This document shows positions 36,752 through 46,658 of a stretch of DNA of 64,000 nt, one piece after another (the stretch's first letter is position 1; each line of letters opens with the position of its first letter). The DNA is from CAZAQV01 sp964487255 (GTDB lineage: Bacteria; Myxococcota_A; Polyangia; Polyangiales; CAZAQV01). The stretch spans positions 1 through 64,000 of the forward strand of contig CAZAQV010000015.1 of the NCBI GenBank assembly GCA_964487255.1, written 5' to 3'. The notes under the pieces are model-generated. The model made no database searches and was not told where the DNA came from. It worked only from the letters and a program-made list of their open reading frames with translations. Position numbers and translations under genes: made by a program.

Positions 36752-37339
36752 ATGCCCGTCCCGCCGCCGCTTCCAAACTGGATCAACGCAGCATGTTGGC
36801 TGGGGCTAAGCGCGCTGGTCGCGTTCGGAGTCAGTTCGGTAGCCTTGGCCATGGCCTGGGTGCGTAGCCCGATGAACAATGCGCTCGGCGATGCTCCGTC
36901 ACAGCCTGTCGAGTTTGATCATCGGCACCATGTTCAAGACGACGGCATCGACTGCACCTATTGTCACTTCGATGCTGAGCGAAGCGCGCACGCGGGTTTG
37001 CCCGACACGGCGCTGTGCATGGGTTGTCACTCGCAAATTCATGCCGAAAGTCCGTTGCTCGCGCCGCTGCGAGACAGTTGGCAGAGCAAGCGTCCGCTGG
37101 TCTGGAAACGCGTCACGAGCGTTCCAGACTTCGTGTACTTCAACCACGCTGTGCACGTTCATCAAGGCGTCCCGTGCGCCACCTGCCACGGTGATGTCGC
37201 GTCGATGGCGCGTGTCTACCGCGCCGTGCATTTGAGTATGGGCTTTTGCCTCGATTGTCACCGTGATCCGCAGCGCCACGCTGGCGTTCCAACAACCGTC
37301 CCCAAGGGGCCCACCGATTGTACAGCCTGTCACCGCTAA
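36752..37339 (+). CDS. actA: Alternative complex III subunit ActA, pentaheme cytochrome c
   Basis: ACIII replaces the bc1 complex as quinol:electron-carrier oxidoreductase. ActA is its membrane-anchored multiheme cytochrome. This 195-residue protein has one N-terminal helix (about residues 13-36) and five CxxCH motifs at 68-72, 89-93, 142-146, 166-170 and 190-194, plus extra His for bis-His ligation. The pentaheme count matches known ActA. It heads the actABCDEF-coxBACD genes, with actB 3 bases downstream. Confidence 0.93.
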   Translation: MPVPPPLPNWINAACWLGLSALVAFGVSSVALAMAWVRSPMNNALGDAPSQPVEFDHRHHVQDDGIDCTYCHFDAERSAHAGLPDTALCMGCHSQIHAESPLLAPLRDSWQSKRPLVWKRVTSVPDFVYFNHAVHVHQGVPCATCHGDVASMARVYRAVHLSMGFCLDCHRDPQRHAGVPTTVPKGPTDCTACHR

Positions 37340-37342
37340 ACG

Positions 37343-40162
37343 ATGAAACCATCAGCCCACAACCAACCCGACGTTTCTGTCGATGCGCTTACGCGTCGGA
37401 GCTTCATCAAAACATCGAGCCTTGCTGCGCTGCTGGCCGGATGCGACCGTCGTGCGCCGCAAGACTTGGTGGGCTACGTCGATCATCCTTCCGGGTGGGT
37501 CCCCGGAGAACTCGAGTGGTTTGCATCCTCGGCGCTTCGTCGCGGTTACGCTGTCGGCATTCTCGGACGCGTTCGGGATCATCGCCCGATCAAGGTCGAC
37601 GGGCATCCGGAGCACCCGATGAGCCAAGGCTCAACCGGTGCGCAGGAGGAAGCGCTTCTTTACTCGCTCTATGACCGCAAGCGGATCCGCAACTGTCGAT
37701 ATCAGAACAAGCCCAGTGATTGGAAGGCCGCGCGGGCCGTTTTGGGTCGAGCACGCCAGGCTGGCGAAACGTCGAGCAAGATCGATGCGGTTGTCCTTCC
37801 CGCCACCACTTCACAGCGCGTCGGTGCCGCGATTGCGCAACTGCGCCAAGTACGGCCAAACACAAAAATCTACTTTGATCCAAGTGACACGCCAACGGGG
37901 CGCTGGCGGGCTGGCGCCGTAATCTTCGGTAGGCCTGCTGATCCACAGTACGCCTTTGACAAAGCGGAACGCGTGCTGACGCTCGATGCAGAACTGATGA
38001 TCTCGCACCCCGCCGCGCTCCGTTGGGCGCGCGACCTGGCTTCACGCCGTGCCCCGGAGAGCCCTCGCGACGCCATGAGCCGCATCTACGCGGTGGCTCC
38101 TGCTCCGAGTCCGACCACGGTCTTTTCTGACCACCATATTTGCGCTCGTGCATCCGATATTGCCCCGTTTGCGGCACGTGTGTTGCACCATCTGTCGGTC
38201 TTCGGGGAGCAACAACTCGCTTCCAGCGAGTCGGACGAAACGGGTTGGCGAGAGCTCGTTGCCAAAGCCAAAGTTGGTGATTCGCTTGAGCACATGGCCA
38301 AGCACATTGCGCGCGATCTATGGTCGCATGGAGGTCGCGCTCTGGTGGTTGCGGGCGAAACGCAGCCTGCCGCGACGCACGTGTTGGCTTTTTTGTTGAA
38401 CAAGGTGCTGGGCAATGCCGGACGTACGGTGCGCTACGCGCCCTGTCCGGTGCTGGGGGCGGGAACCGCCATGTTCGATCTCGAAGAGCTGTGCAATAGG
38501 CTCGAATCGGAGCAAGTCCGTCGCTTGGTGATGGCCTGCGAGGACCCGGTCCATCGGCTTCCGGGTTCGCTCGACTTTCAGCGTCAGATGGCACGTGCCG
38601 AGCAACGCTTCTGTCTTGCTTCACATGAAAGCGCGACCACCGAATCGTCAGACTTGGTGATTCCCAAAGCGCACGTGCTCGAATGTTGGGGGGATGCGAT
38701 CGCCTACGACGGTACAGCGACGGTGCAGCAGCCCATGCTCACGCCTTTTGGAGAAAGCCAAAGCCTCGAACAGTTGCTCCTGGCCATGAGCGCGGAGCCT
38801 GAGCAAGACGCGCGCGCTGGGCTCGCTCGTCATTTTGGACCGGACGCTCGACTCGAGCACATCCTCTCACGCGGGTTCGAGGATGACAGGTCGTCGACCG
38901 AGCAGCTTGCCTTGCAAGAAGAGACGAGCTCCATGCTCAAACTTCTCGGCAATACATTGAGCTCAGACGACGCGCCCTATGAACTTGTGTTCCGACCTGA
39001 TCCGGTATTGGGAACAGGGGAGGGCGTCCACAATGCTTGGCTTCAAGAGCTTCCCGACCCCATCACGTCCCTATCCTGGCAGGACGCGGCGTTGGTCCAT
39101 CCCGAGACCGCGAAACGTTGGGGTGCCGGCGATGGTGATAAGGTGGCCTTCGCTTTCGGAGAATCGGAGCTGACCTTGCCCATTCTGGCCCTGCCAGGTG
39201 TTGAGTCGCACTCTGTCGTCGTGCACTTGGGCCGACCGGGTTCGGTTCACGCCGCGCGACCGTACGGGGCATTTTCGCGTCCGCTCACAAGAGTTCGCCG
39301 AGCCGCTGGACACACCGCGCTCATTCGCACGCAGCACCACTTTGCCCAGCACGGCGCAGAGGCCGCGCTGCACCTTTTGCTCTCCGAGTGGAAGCGTCAG
39401 CCACGTATCGGGCACGCGCATCCTCCGCCCACACTCTACGCTGATCGATCTATCAAGGGCTTGCAGTGGGGAATGACCATCGATCTGGGCGCGTGCATGG
39501 GTTGCGGCGCCTGCGTGGTGGCCTGTCAGAGCGAAAACAACACGCCAGCTGTTGGACCGGCGCAGACGGCTGCAGGTCGGCAGATGCATTGGCTTCGTAT
39601 CGACACGTACGTGAGGTCCGACGAAGATGCGCAGTTCGTTACGCAACCGATGGCCTGCCAACACTGCGAGCACGCGCCGTGTGAATACGTTTGTCCCACT
39701 GGCGCTACCTCCCACAGCCAGGAGGGGCTCAACCAAATGGTCTACAATCGTTGCGTCGGCACACGCTTTTGTTCCAACAACTGCCCTTATAAAGTGCGCC
39801 GCTTCAACTTCGCCGAGTACAACGGCTCGTTGACGCCTCGAGAGAAGCTTCGTCACAATCCAGATGTCACCGTTCGGGCGAGAGGCGTGATGGAAAAATG
39901 CACGTACTGCGTGCAACGTATTGAGCGAGCGCGTATTGCTTCCAAGACGAGCGAGTCCACGCAGGCGCTGCAGGTCCGCACCGCTTGTCAGCAGGCTTGC
40001 CCCACCCAAGCGATCACCTTTGGAAACATCCATCAGCGCGATAGCGAAGTCGCAAAAAAACGCTCCTCGCTTCGATCCTACGCAGTTCTTCGCGATCTTG
40101 GGACGCGCCCTCGCACACGCTATCTTGCGAAAATCTCCAACCCAAATCCGGAGCTAAAATGA
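37343..40162 (+). CDS. actB: Alternative complex III subunit ActB, iron-sulfur molybdopterin-family protein
   Basis: This is the periplasmic Fe-S subunit of ACIII, 939 residues. A twin-arginine signal (RRSFIKTSSLAALLAGC) opens the protein. The first ~690 residues belong to the molybdopterin oxidoreductase fold, which in ActB has lost its cofactor. The C-terminal ferredoxin-like part starts with C718, C721, C724, C728 (ACMGCGACVVAC) and continues through CQHCEHAPCEYVCP, CVGTRFCSNNCP, CTYCVQRIE and CQQACP. It takes electrons from the membrane subunits toward the ActA/ActE hemes. The actC ATG overlaps its stop. Confidence 0.93.
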   Translation: MKPSAHNQPDVSVDALTRRSFIKTSSLAALLAGCDRRAPQDLVGYVDHPSGWVPGELEWFASSALRRGYAVGILGRVRDHRPIKVDGHPEHPMSQGSTGAQEEALLYSLYDRKRIRNCRYQNKPSDWKAARAVLGRARQAGETSSKIDAVVLPATTSQRVGAAIAQLRQVRPNTKIYFDPSDTPTGRWRAGAVIFGRPADPQYAFDKAERVLTLDAELMISHPAALRWARDLASRRAPESPRDAMSRIYAVAPAPSPTTVFSDHHICARASDIAPFAARVLHHLSVFGEQQLASSESDETGWRELVAKAKVGDSLEHMAKHIARDLWSHGGRALVVAGETQPAATHVLAFLLNKVLGNAGRTVRYAPCPVLGAGTAMFDLEELCNRLESEQVRRLVMACEDPVHRLPGSLDFQRQMARAEQRFCLASHESATTESSDLVIPKAHVLECWGDAIAYDGTATVQQPMLTPFGESQSLEQLLLAMSAEPEQDARAGLARHFGPDARLEHILSRGFEDDRSSTEQLALQEETSSMLKLLGNTLSSDDAPYELVFRPDPVLGTGEGVHNAWLQELPDPITSLSWQDAALVHPETAKRWGAGDGDKVAFAFGESELTLPILALPGVESHSVVVHLGRPGSVHAARPYGAFSRPLTRVRRAAGHTALIRTQHHFAQHGAEAALHLLLSEWKRQPRIGHAHPPPTLYADRSIKGLQWGMTIDLGACMGCGACVVACQSENNTPAVGPAQTAAGRQMHWLRIDTYVRSDEDAQFVTQPMACQHCEHAPCEYVCPTGATSHSQEGLNQMVYNRCVGTRFCSNNCPYKVRRFNFAEYNGSLTPREKLRHNPDVTVRARGVMEKCTYCVQRIERARIASKTSESTQALQVRTACQQACPTQAITFGNIHQRDSEVAKKRSSLRSYAVLRDLGTRPRTRYLAKISNPNPELK

Positions 40163-41514
40163 GCAACGCGGGGGAACTGCTGGCCGGAACATGGGATGAC
40201 CGCTCGCTCAGCGACGCGCTCGCGCGGCCTGTTGCGTCCACTTCGCTGCCACCTCGTTGGATGGTTTGGGCGACCGGCGTGGGCACACTGATCTTCTTTG
40301 TCGCGATCGGGTACACGCTTTTGGCGGGCATCGGCACGTGGGGAAACAACACCCCGGTGGGTTGGGGCTTTGCCATTACCAACTTTGTATTTTGGATCGG
40401 GATCGGCCACGCTGGCACATTCATTAGCGCGATCTTGCTTCTCGCAAACCAACGATGGCGCACCTCGATCAATCGCATCGCTGAGTCGATGACTCTATTT
40501 GCCTTGGTGCAAGCTGCCATTTTCCCCGCGCTTCATTTAGGCCGCGCTTGGTTCGCCTATTGGCTTGTGCCGTATCCGGCCACGATGGAGGTTTGGCCGC
40601 AGTTTCTGAGCGTGCTGACCTGGGATGCAGCGGCGGTGGGCACCTATACCCTCGTTTCCATCATGTTCTGGTACCTGGGGCTCATCCCGGACCTAGCGAT
40701 GCTCCGCGATCGCGCGACCTCGCCCCGCAAGCGCATCCTCTATGCAATGCTGAGTCTTGGTTTTGTCGGCTCGAGCGCGCAGTGGAAACATTTTAAGAGC
40801 GCACAGCTCATGCTTGCTGGCCTGGCAACGCCGCTCGTCATCTCCGTGCACAGCATCGTCAGCATGGACTTCGCAACCGGAGTGCTGCCAGGGTGGCACT
40901 CCACAATTTTTCCGCCTTACTTTGTGGCGGGCGCGATCTTCTCCGGGTTCGCGATGGTGCTGACGATCATTGTTCCAGCGCGAAAGGTCTTTGGTCTCGA
41001 ACCCTTTATCACCCAGCGGCACCTCGACTTGTGCGCGAAGCTGACCCTCGCCATGGGCCTTGTGGTGGCCTACACCTACATTTCAGAGACGTTTCTCGCT
41101 TGGTATTCAGCATCTGCGCATGAGCGACACATGCTGCTCGATACGCGCCCGACCGGGCTCTATGCACCCACGTTCTGGCTGATGATCTTCTGCAATGCGG
41201 TCGTCATTCAGCTGCTCTGGTTTCGGGCCGTCCGCGAGCGACCTTGGGTCCTCTTCGTCATCTCACTTCTCGTCAACGTTGGCATGTGGACCGAACGTTT
41301 CGTGCTGGTCGTCACCAGCCAGCACCGAGATTTTCTTCCTGCGAGCTGGGGCGTGTTTTTAACAAGCATTGTCGATGCAGCGCTCTTGCTCGGTTCATTC
41401 TCGTTCTTCTTCTTCTTGATGCTTGTGCTTTTTCGTGCGCTGCCCTTCATCCCGATCAGCGAACTCAAAGAGATGCGCGTCGAACTCGCTGGGCAAGGAG
41501 GTGCACATGGATAG
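40159..41514 (+). CDS. actC: Alternative complex III subunit ActC, NrfD-like quinol-binding protein
   Basis: This is an integral membrane subunit of 451 residues with about ten helices in the NrfD/PsrC fold. The GHAGTFISAILLL segment lies at the quinol site region. It is the principal quinol-oxidising subunit in ACIII. It overlaps actB by ATGA and actD by 8 bases. The C-terminal helix is followed by a short charged tail. Confidence 0.92.
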   Translation: MSNAGELLAGTWDDRSLSDALARPVASTSLPPRWMVWATGVGTLIFFVAIGYTLLAGIGTWGNNTPVGWGFAITNFVFWIGIGHAGTFISAILLLANQRWRTSINRIAESMTLFALVQAAIFPALHLGRAWFAYWLVPYPATMEVWPQFLSVLTWDAAAVGTYTLVSIMFWYLGLIPDLAMLRDRATSPRKRILYAMLSLGFVGSSAQWKHFKSAQLMLAGLATPLVISVHSIVSMDFATGVLPGWHSTIFPPYFVAGAIFSGFAMVLTIIVPARKVFGLEPFITQRHLDLCAKLTLAMGLVVAYTYISETFLAWYSASAHERHMLLDTRPTGLYAPTFWLMIFCNAVVIQLLWFRAVRERPWVLFVISLLVNVGMWTERFVLVVTSQHRDFLPASWGVFLTSIVDAALLLGSFSFFFFLMLVLFRALPFIPISELKEMRVELAGQGGAHG

Positions 41515-42037
41515 TGGCGTGTGGGCTGAGTTTGAGCATGCTCGTTTCGCGGAGGACGCGCTCGAAGCGCTTCGACACGCGGGCTATCGGAGACTCGAAG
41601 CCTATTCGCCTTACCCCCACGGCCCCTTCCAGCCGTTGACAGACGCGTCACCCTCACCGATCCCGTGGTTTGTATTTGTCGCCGCTTTGATCGGAGCCGC
41701 GACGGCGTATGCCATTTTGTATTTCAGCCAGGTTGTGGACTACCCGCTCAACATCGGGGGCCGGCCGCAACATGCCGCCATCAGCTACCTTCCTTTGGTC
41801 TTCGAAACGATGGTGCTCTTCGGAGCGGTTACCGCGTTCCTCTCTTTTTTGAGGCTTGGGGGCATGCCAAAGCCCCTGCAGAACGTAATGCGTTGCCAGG
41901 GTGCGGAGCGCCTCCTGCAGGACCGGTTTGCGGTCGCCGTCAGCGAGGAGGACAGCATCTTTGACGAAGCGCGGGTGGTCGAGGTGCTGCGCGACTGCGG
42001 CCCCGTACGCATCTGTCGCTTTGGGGGCCAGCCATGA
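41507..42037 (+). CDS. actD: Alternative complex III subunit ActD (DUF3341)
   Basis: This 176-residue subunit has a soluble N-terminal part (FEHARFAEDALEALRHAGYR), then two membrane helices (about residues 52-72 and 99-118), and a cytoplasmic C-terminal domain. This is the DUF3341 layout known from ActD. The start at 41507 is preceded by AAGGAGG and lies inside the end of actC. It is a structural subunit with no cofactor motif. Confidence 0.9.
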   Translation: MDSGVWAEFEHARFAEDALEALRHAGYRRLEAYSPYPHGPFQPLTDASPSPIPWFVFVAALIGAATAYAILYFSQVVDYPLNIGGRPQHAAISYLPLVFETMVLFGAVTAFLSFLRLGGMPKPLQNVMRCQGAERLLQDRFAVAVSEEDSIFDEARVVEVLRDCGPVRICRFGGQP

Positions 42038-42561
42038 GGTCTCTGTTTCTAGCGTTCTTCTTGCTGGCGTCGTGTCGGTCGCCCGAAAGCACATGGCTCC
42101 CGCCCGACCCGGGCCTGAACCGGATGATTGAGCAACCTCGACTGGACAGCTACGAGTCGCTGCCGCCGGGCCTGCAAGCAGACAAAGGACGCCCGAAGAT
42201 GCCCGAAGGGGTCGTCAGCTATCGCGCGTTGGAGCAAACAAAGAGCGCCAAGCCTGCCGTCGATGAAGCCCTTCTAGAGCTCGGAGAGCGGCGTTTTGGG
42301 GTCTATTGCGCGCCCTGTCACGGCGCGTTCGGTCAGGGCCAAACCGAAGTGAGCAAGTTCATGCGCGATAAGCCGCCAGGAAGCCTCCATACGAAAGCAG
42401 CGCGTGCGATGGGAGCTGATGCACTCGAGCGCGTGATCGATCAGGGCACCGGGGGAATGCTGGGGCTCGGCGCACAACTCGATACGCGTTCCCGCTGGGC
42501 GACGGTGGCTTGGGTCAAACTCCTGCAGCGCAGTCAGGTTTCCGCACAGGAGGCGCCATGA
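42034..42561 (+). CDS. actE: Alternative complex III subunit ActE, monoheme cytochrome c lipoprotein
   Basis: This 175-residue lipoprotein (lipobox LASC, Cys14) has one heme motif, C92APC95H96. A Met for the sixth ligand is likely in KFMRDKP or GGMLGLG further on. It relays electrons from ActA/ActB to the caa3 oxidase cytochrome domain. It overlaps actD and actF by four bases each. Confidence 0.92.
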   Translation: MRSLFLAFFLLASCRSPESTWLPPDPGLNRMIEQPRLDSYESLPPGLQADKGRPKMPEGVVSYRALEQTKSAKPAVDEALLELGERRFGVYCAPCHGAFGQGQTEVSKFMRDKPPGSLHTKAARAMGADALERVIDQGTGGMLGLGAQLDTRSRWATVAWVKLLQRSQVSAQEAP

Positions 42562-44033
42562 CGCGTGCGCAGCTCGCCCTATGGGTCGTCTTCGGCGCTT
42601 CGCTCGTCGTCTGTGGCCACGGCTGGTTCGCGCACCCGCAGGCGATCGCAGGGGGGTATTTGAGCGCGTGGTCCGCCGTGTGGACACTGGCCGTAGGTGG
42701 CCTTGTCTTTGAAATGGTGGGCCGCGTGAGCGGTGCGCGCTTTGCGCTCACACTGAGTCCTTTGACCAGTGTGCTTCAGAGGCTCTTGCCCATCGCTGCC
42801 TTGCTCTATCTTCCGCTGCTCCTTGGCGCAGAATACGTCTACCCTTGGATCGAAGGCGGTCTTCGGGTGCCCGAAGAAGCCAGCCAGGCGTTCGACAAGG
42901 TATCGGGCTGGTACGATATGTTCGGCCTTGGTTCGACGGGGCTCGTCGTGCGCTCTTCGCTGTACTTCTTTGTCGTTCTGGTGCTGTGGCGGTTGCTGCG
43001 CGGTCATCGTTTTAAACCGGGTAGGGTCAGTGGGATGGGTCTCTTTTTGCTCGGTGTGATGTGGACCTTTGCGACGACCGACTGGTGGATGGCGCAGCGC
43101 ACGAGTTGGGTTTCCACGATCTACCCCGTGATCAAGCTCAGCGGAGGGTTCTGTGCGGCGGTGGCGGCGACCGCACTTTACCTTTGTGTGACTTGCGAAC
43201 GCAAAAGTGAGTCGCAAGAGAACCTACGACACACCGTCGGTCTTCTGCTTTTCGCAGGCAGCTGTTTTTGGGCATACCTGGTGTACTGTCAGACGCTCCT
43301 AATTTGGATCGCCGATCTACCCCACGAAAATGGCTATCTGTTGGCGCGCCTGCACAGCGGCTACTGGCAGCTGTCGATTGCGGTGACGGCCCTTCGCTTC
43401 GTCATCCCGTTCTTTGTGTTGCTGCGCGAAGATGCCAAGCAAAACCGATGGACGCTCGGTCTTGCGAGTGTGGCCATGCTGCTGGGCCATGGGCTCGACG
43501 AAGTCTTGGCCGTGTTGCCCGAACAGCCGACGAGCGCTCTGAGTTCTCCCTATTTGTTACCGAGTTGGTTGCTGGTGCTAAGCGCGGGCGTTGCTTGTTC
43601 GTTGTCGGCCAAAGGCCTTGCTTCGACCCCGTCCGAGAGCGAATCGAAGGCGAAAAAGCAGGAAGCTCAGCGATACGTAGGCGAGATCGAGTGCGCCGCA
43701 TTGCCTCCGAAGTCGAAGCCGCAAGTAACGACCCATCAGGCCGACGATGCCCTGCATTCTCGCCGCATTGCGCAAGTCTGCGCTGGTGCGCTAACCGTTG
43801 GCGCGATCGCAGTCGCGTTCTCCGCGTCGTGGCTGGATGGCGGTGAGCGCGGCGCGCCGCACTCGCCGTCAGGACCGCTACAAACTTCGCTCTACAATGG
43901 CGCTCGCGACCGTACCGTGAGAACGATCCCAGATGACCTTCGCCAACGATTGAAAGAACAGCGTGCGGGCCTGCTCGCGATACCCCCAGACAGTCGTTGG
44001 GCTTGGCTAGAGGGGAGCCGTTCCGATGAGTGA
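42558..44033 (+). CDS. actF: Alternative complex III subunit ActF
   Basis: This is a membrane subunit of 491 residues with about ten helices, homologous to ActC but without the NrfD-type quinol motif. Family lengths are usually near 400-420; here a long hydrophilic loop rich in Lys, Ser and Glu (about residues 355-405) and a C-terminal soluble tail add to it. The ATG at 42558 follows AGGAGG and overlaps the actE stop. The coxB ATG lies 8 bases before its end. Confidence 0.88.
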   Translation: MTRAQLALWVVFGASLVVCGHGWFAHPQAIAGGYLSAWSAVWTLAVGGLVFEMVGRVSGARFALTLSPLTSVLQRLLPIAALLYLPLLLGAEYVYPWIEGGLRVPEEASQAFDKVSGWYDMFGLGSTGLVVRSSLYFFVVLVLWRLLRGHRFKPGRVSGMGLFLLGVMWTFATTDWWMAQRTSWVSTIYPVIKLSGGFCAAVAATALYLCVTCERKSESQENLRHTVGLLLFAGSCFWAYLVYCQTLLIWIADLPHENGYLLARLHSGYWQLSIAVTALRFVIPFFVLLREDAKQNRWTLGLASVAMLLGHGLDEVLAVLPEQPTSALSSPYLLPSWLLVLSAGVACSLSAKGLASTPSESESKAKKQEAQRYVGEIECAALPPKSKPQVTTHQADDALHSRRIAQVCAGALTVGAIAVAFSASWLDGGERGAPHSPSGPLQTSLYNGARDRTVRTIPDDLRQRLKEQRAGLLAIPPDSRWAWLEGSRSDE

Positions 44034-45048
44034 AGCGCTGCGTCAGTTGCTTTTTTTGCCGCCAGCCGCGACCGAAGTTGCCCGCGATATCGACCAACTT
44101 CATTTCGTGGTGATCGGTATCAGCTTCGTCGGATCGATGGCGGTGATGGCGACCCTGCTCATCTTTCTCTACCGTTTTCGCTCAGGCCGCGGCCGCCATG
44201 AAGCCGAGCTTGGTGTGCCACGCCGCATCGAGTTTGGTGTGGCAGGTTTTATCCTATCGTTATTTTTAGCCTTTTGGTTTGTGGGCTATCGGCAATACCT
44301 GACTTTGGCCCGAGCGCCGGAGGGAACGGAGGCCGTGTATGGCACGGCGAAGCAGTGGATGTGGAAGTTCTCGTATCCCGACGGTCGCATTACGGTGGGC
44401 TTTGTCGTGGTTCCTCAAGGAGAGGCGACCAAGCTCGCGCTGACCTCCCGTGACGTGATCCATAGCTTCTACGTTCCCGCCTTTCGTCTCAAGCAAGACG
44501 TGCTGCCGGGTCGCTTTACGGCTTTGTGGTTCAAAGCAGATCGTGCGGGCACCTACCAAGCGATGTGCGCCGAGTATTGTGGCACGTCGCATTCGGCGAT
44601 GTGGGCGGACGTGGTGGTTCTGAGCAAAGGGGACTACGCAGCTTGGCGCGGCGGGTCGATGCCCGAGCCCGTTGCGCGTGCCCAAGCCAACGCTGTGGCT
44701 TCACCGCCACCGGAGCGGTACGGTGGTGGATCGACGCTGATCGAAGATGGGCGAGACGCGGCGGAACGCTATGGCTGCCTGACGTGCCACAGCATCGACG
44801 GCACTGAAGAACGGGCGCCAAGCTGGCGTGGGCTGTATGGAAGCGAGCGCACGGATGCGAGCGGAGGGCCCACGGTTGTCGATGAAGATTACCTCGTCGA
44901 ATCGATGCTCAAGCCGCAGAGCGTCCAATCTTCAAAATGGAAGGCTGCCATGCCGCCGTACAGCGGCGTCCTCGAGCCCTACGACATCACAACCTTGATC
45001 GCCTACATCAAGAGCCTCGAGGCAGAGGCACCGGAGGCGCCGCGATGA
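44026..45048 (+). CDS. coxB: Cytochrome c oxidase subunit II with fused cytochrome c domain (caa3 type)
   Basis: This subunit holds the CuA centre and receives electrons from ACIII. The 340-residue protein has two N-terminal helices. The cupredoxin domain has H146, C181, C185, H189 and M192 (from CAEYCGTSHSAM). The fused C-terminal cytochrome c domain has C251-L-T-C254-H255 and a likely Met ligand in AAMPPYSG. No lipobox Cys is visible. The fusion makes it a caa3 oxidase, able to take electrons directly from ActE in a supercomplex. Confidence 0.95.
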   Translation: MSEALRQLLFLPPAATEVARDIDQLHFVVIGISFVGSMAVMATLLIFLYRFRSGRGRHEAELGVPRRIEFGVAGFILSLFLAFWFVGYRQYLTLARAPEGTEAVYGTAKQWMWKFSYPDGRITVGFVVVPQGEATKLALTSRDVIHSFYVPAFRLKQDVLPGRFTALWFKADRAGTYQAMCAEYCGTSHSAMWADVVVLSKGDYAAWRGGSMPEPVARAQANAVASPPPERYGGGSTLIEDGRDAAERYGCLTCHSIDGTEERAPSWRGLYGSERTDASGGPTVVDEDYLVESMLKPQSVQSSKWKAAMPPYSGVLEPYDITTLIAYIKSLEAEAPEAPR

Positions 45049-46658
45049 CGGGTTCATACCTCGATACCCCGGCGGATCAAAACCTTCTTCGATCGTGGCT
45101 TTTCACACGTGATCACAAACGCATTGCCGTCATGTTTTTTGTCGCCACGACGCTTGCGCTTCTGTTCGGGGGCGTCTTCGCATTGCTGCTCCGCCTTGAG
45201 CTATTGACGCCGCGAGAAGGGCTGTTTGGCGCCACGACCTACAACCGGATCTTTACGCTGCATGGCGTGACGATGGTGTGGCTGTTCATGATTCCTGCGA
45301 TCCCGACAGTCTTTGGTAACTTCCTCTTGCCGCTGATGATCGGGGCCCAAGACGTGGCCTTTCCCCGTCTCAACCTGGCGAGTTTCTACATCTATGTGTT
45401 CGGCGCCGTGGTCACACTGGGCGGCATGTTTTGGGGCGGCGCCGATACCGGTTGGACGTTTTATGTGCCCTATAGCGCGCAGTCGGCGACCGCAGTGGTT
45501 CCGATCTTGGTGGGCGTCTTTATCCTTGGTTGGTCGTCGATCATTACGGGATTGAACTTCATCACGACGATCCACACCATGCGGGCCGAGCATCTTAGTT
45601 GGCATGAACTCCCGCTTTTTGTTTGGGCGATCTATGCCACCAGCATTGTGCAGGTCCTGGCCACGCCCGTGCTGGGACTCTCGCTCGCGCTGGTTGGCCT
45701 CGACGCGGGCCTCGACCTTGGCCTTTTCGATCCAGCGCGCGGCGGCGATCCGGTCTTGTACCAACACCTATTTTGGTTTTACAGCCATCCGGCTGTCTAC
45801 ATCATGGTGCTTCCGGCCATGGGCGTCGTGAGCGAGTGCGTCTGCACCTTCGCGCACAAGAGGCCGCTGTCCTACAAGGCGATCGCCTACTCCACGATCG
45901 GCATTGCGCTCGTCGGTTTTTTGGCGTGGGGGCACCACATGTTTACCGCGGGTATGAGCGCTTTCAATGCGGGGGCGTTCGGCGTGCTCTCGATGCTCGT
46001 TTCGATCTTTAGTGCGATCAAGGTCTTTACCTGGGTCGGTACGCTCTATCGCGGTTCGATCGAAATCCGCACTCCGCTGGTCTACGTCACAGGGTTCTTA
46101 TTCTTGTTCATGTTTGGCGGCATGAGCGGCGTGGCGGTCGCGACCATGAGCCTCGATGTGCATTGGCACGACACCTATTTCATCGTGGCGCATTTTCACT
46201 TCATCATGGTGGGTGGAACGCTGACGGCATTTCTCGCCGCGGTGCACTATTGGTTTCCCAAGATGACAGGGCGCCGCTATCCGGAAAAGCTTGCCGTGCT
46301 CGCCGCACTCGGAACCATCGGAGGGTTCATTGTCACGTTCACACCACAGTTTCTCTTGGGTAACGGCGGCATGCTGCGTCGCTCCGCGTTTTATGCGCAG
46401 CGCTACCACGAGCTCAACGTGGTCTCGACGTTGGGCTCATGGCTCCTCGGCGCCTCCTTGTTGCTCAGCTTAGGGTACTTGCTTTGGGCACTGCGAAGCG
46501 GCCCGCAGGCGAGTGCGAACATCTGGAAGTCGGCGTCTTTCGAGTGGCGAATTGCCTCACCCCCTGCGACCCAAAATTTTTCTGACGCGCCAAGCTTTGC
46601 GCATGGCGCCTACGACTACACCGCGCCGGTGCCATCGACGGAGGAAGGCCAGTCATGA
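45045..46658 (+). CDS. coxA: Cytochrome c oxidase subunit I, A2-type
   Basis: This is the heme-copper catalytic subunit, 537 residues and 12-13 helices. It contains the low-spin heme ligand region (ITLHGVTMVWLF-like, with His), FWFYSHPAVYIMVLP with the cross-linked Tyr, HHMF, and the HWHDTYFIVAHFHF block. The Glu of HPEVY is replaced (HPAVY) and the preceding YS is present, which marks the A2 subfamily where YS takes over the D-channel end. The ATG at 45045 overlaps coxB by ATGA. Confidence 0.95.
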   Translation: MTGSYLDTPADQNLLRSWLFTRDHKRIAVMFFVATTLALLFGGVFALLLRLELLTPREGLFGATTYNRIFTLHGVTMVWLFMIPAIPTVFGNFLLPLMIGAQDVAFPRLNLASFYIYVFGAVVTLGGMFWGGADTGWTFYVPYSAQSATAVVPILVGVFILGWSSIITGLNFITTIHTMRAEHLSWHELPLFVWAIYATSIVQVLATPVLGLSLALVGLDAGLDLGLFDPARGGDPVLYQHLFWFYSHPAVYIMVLPAMGVVSECVCTFAHKRPLSYKAIAYSTIGIALVGFLAWGHHMFTAGMSAFNAGAFGVLSMLVSIFSAIKVFTWVGTLYRGSIEIRTPLVYVTGFLFLFMFGGMSGVAVATMSLDVHWHDTYFIVAHFHFIMVGGTLTAFLAAVHYWFPKMTGRRYPEKLAVLAALGTIGGFIVTFTPQFLLGNGGMLRRSAFYAQRYHELNVVSTLGSWLLGASLLLSLGYLLWALRSGPQASANIWKSASFEWRIASPPATQNFSDAPSFAHGAYDYTAPVPSTEEGQS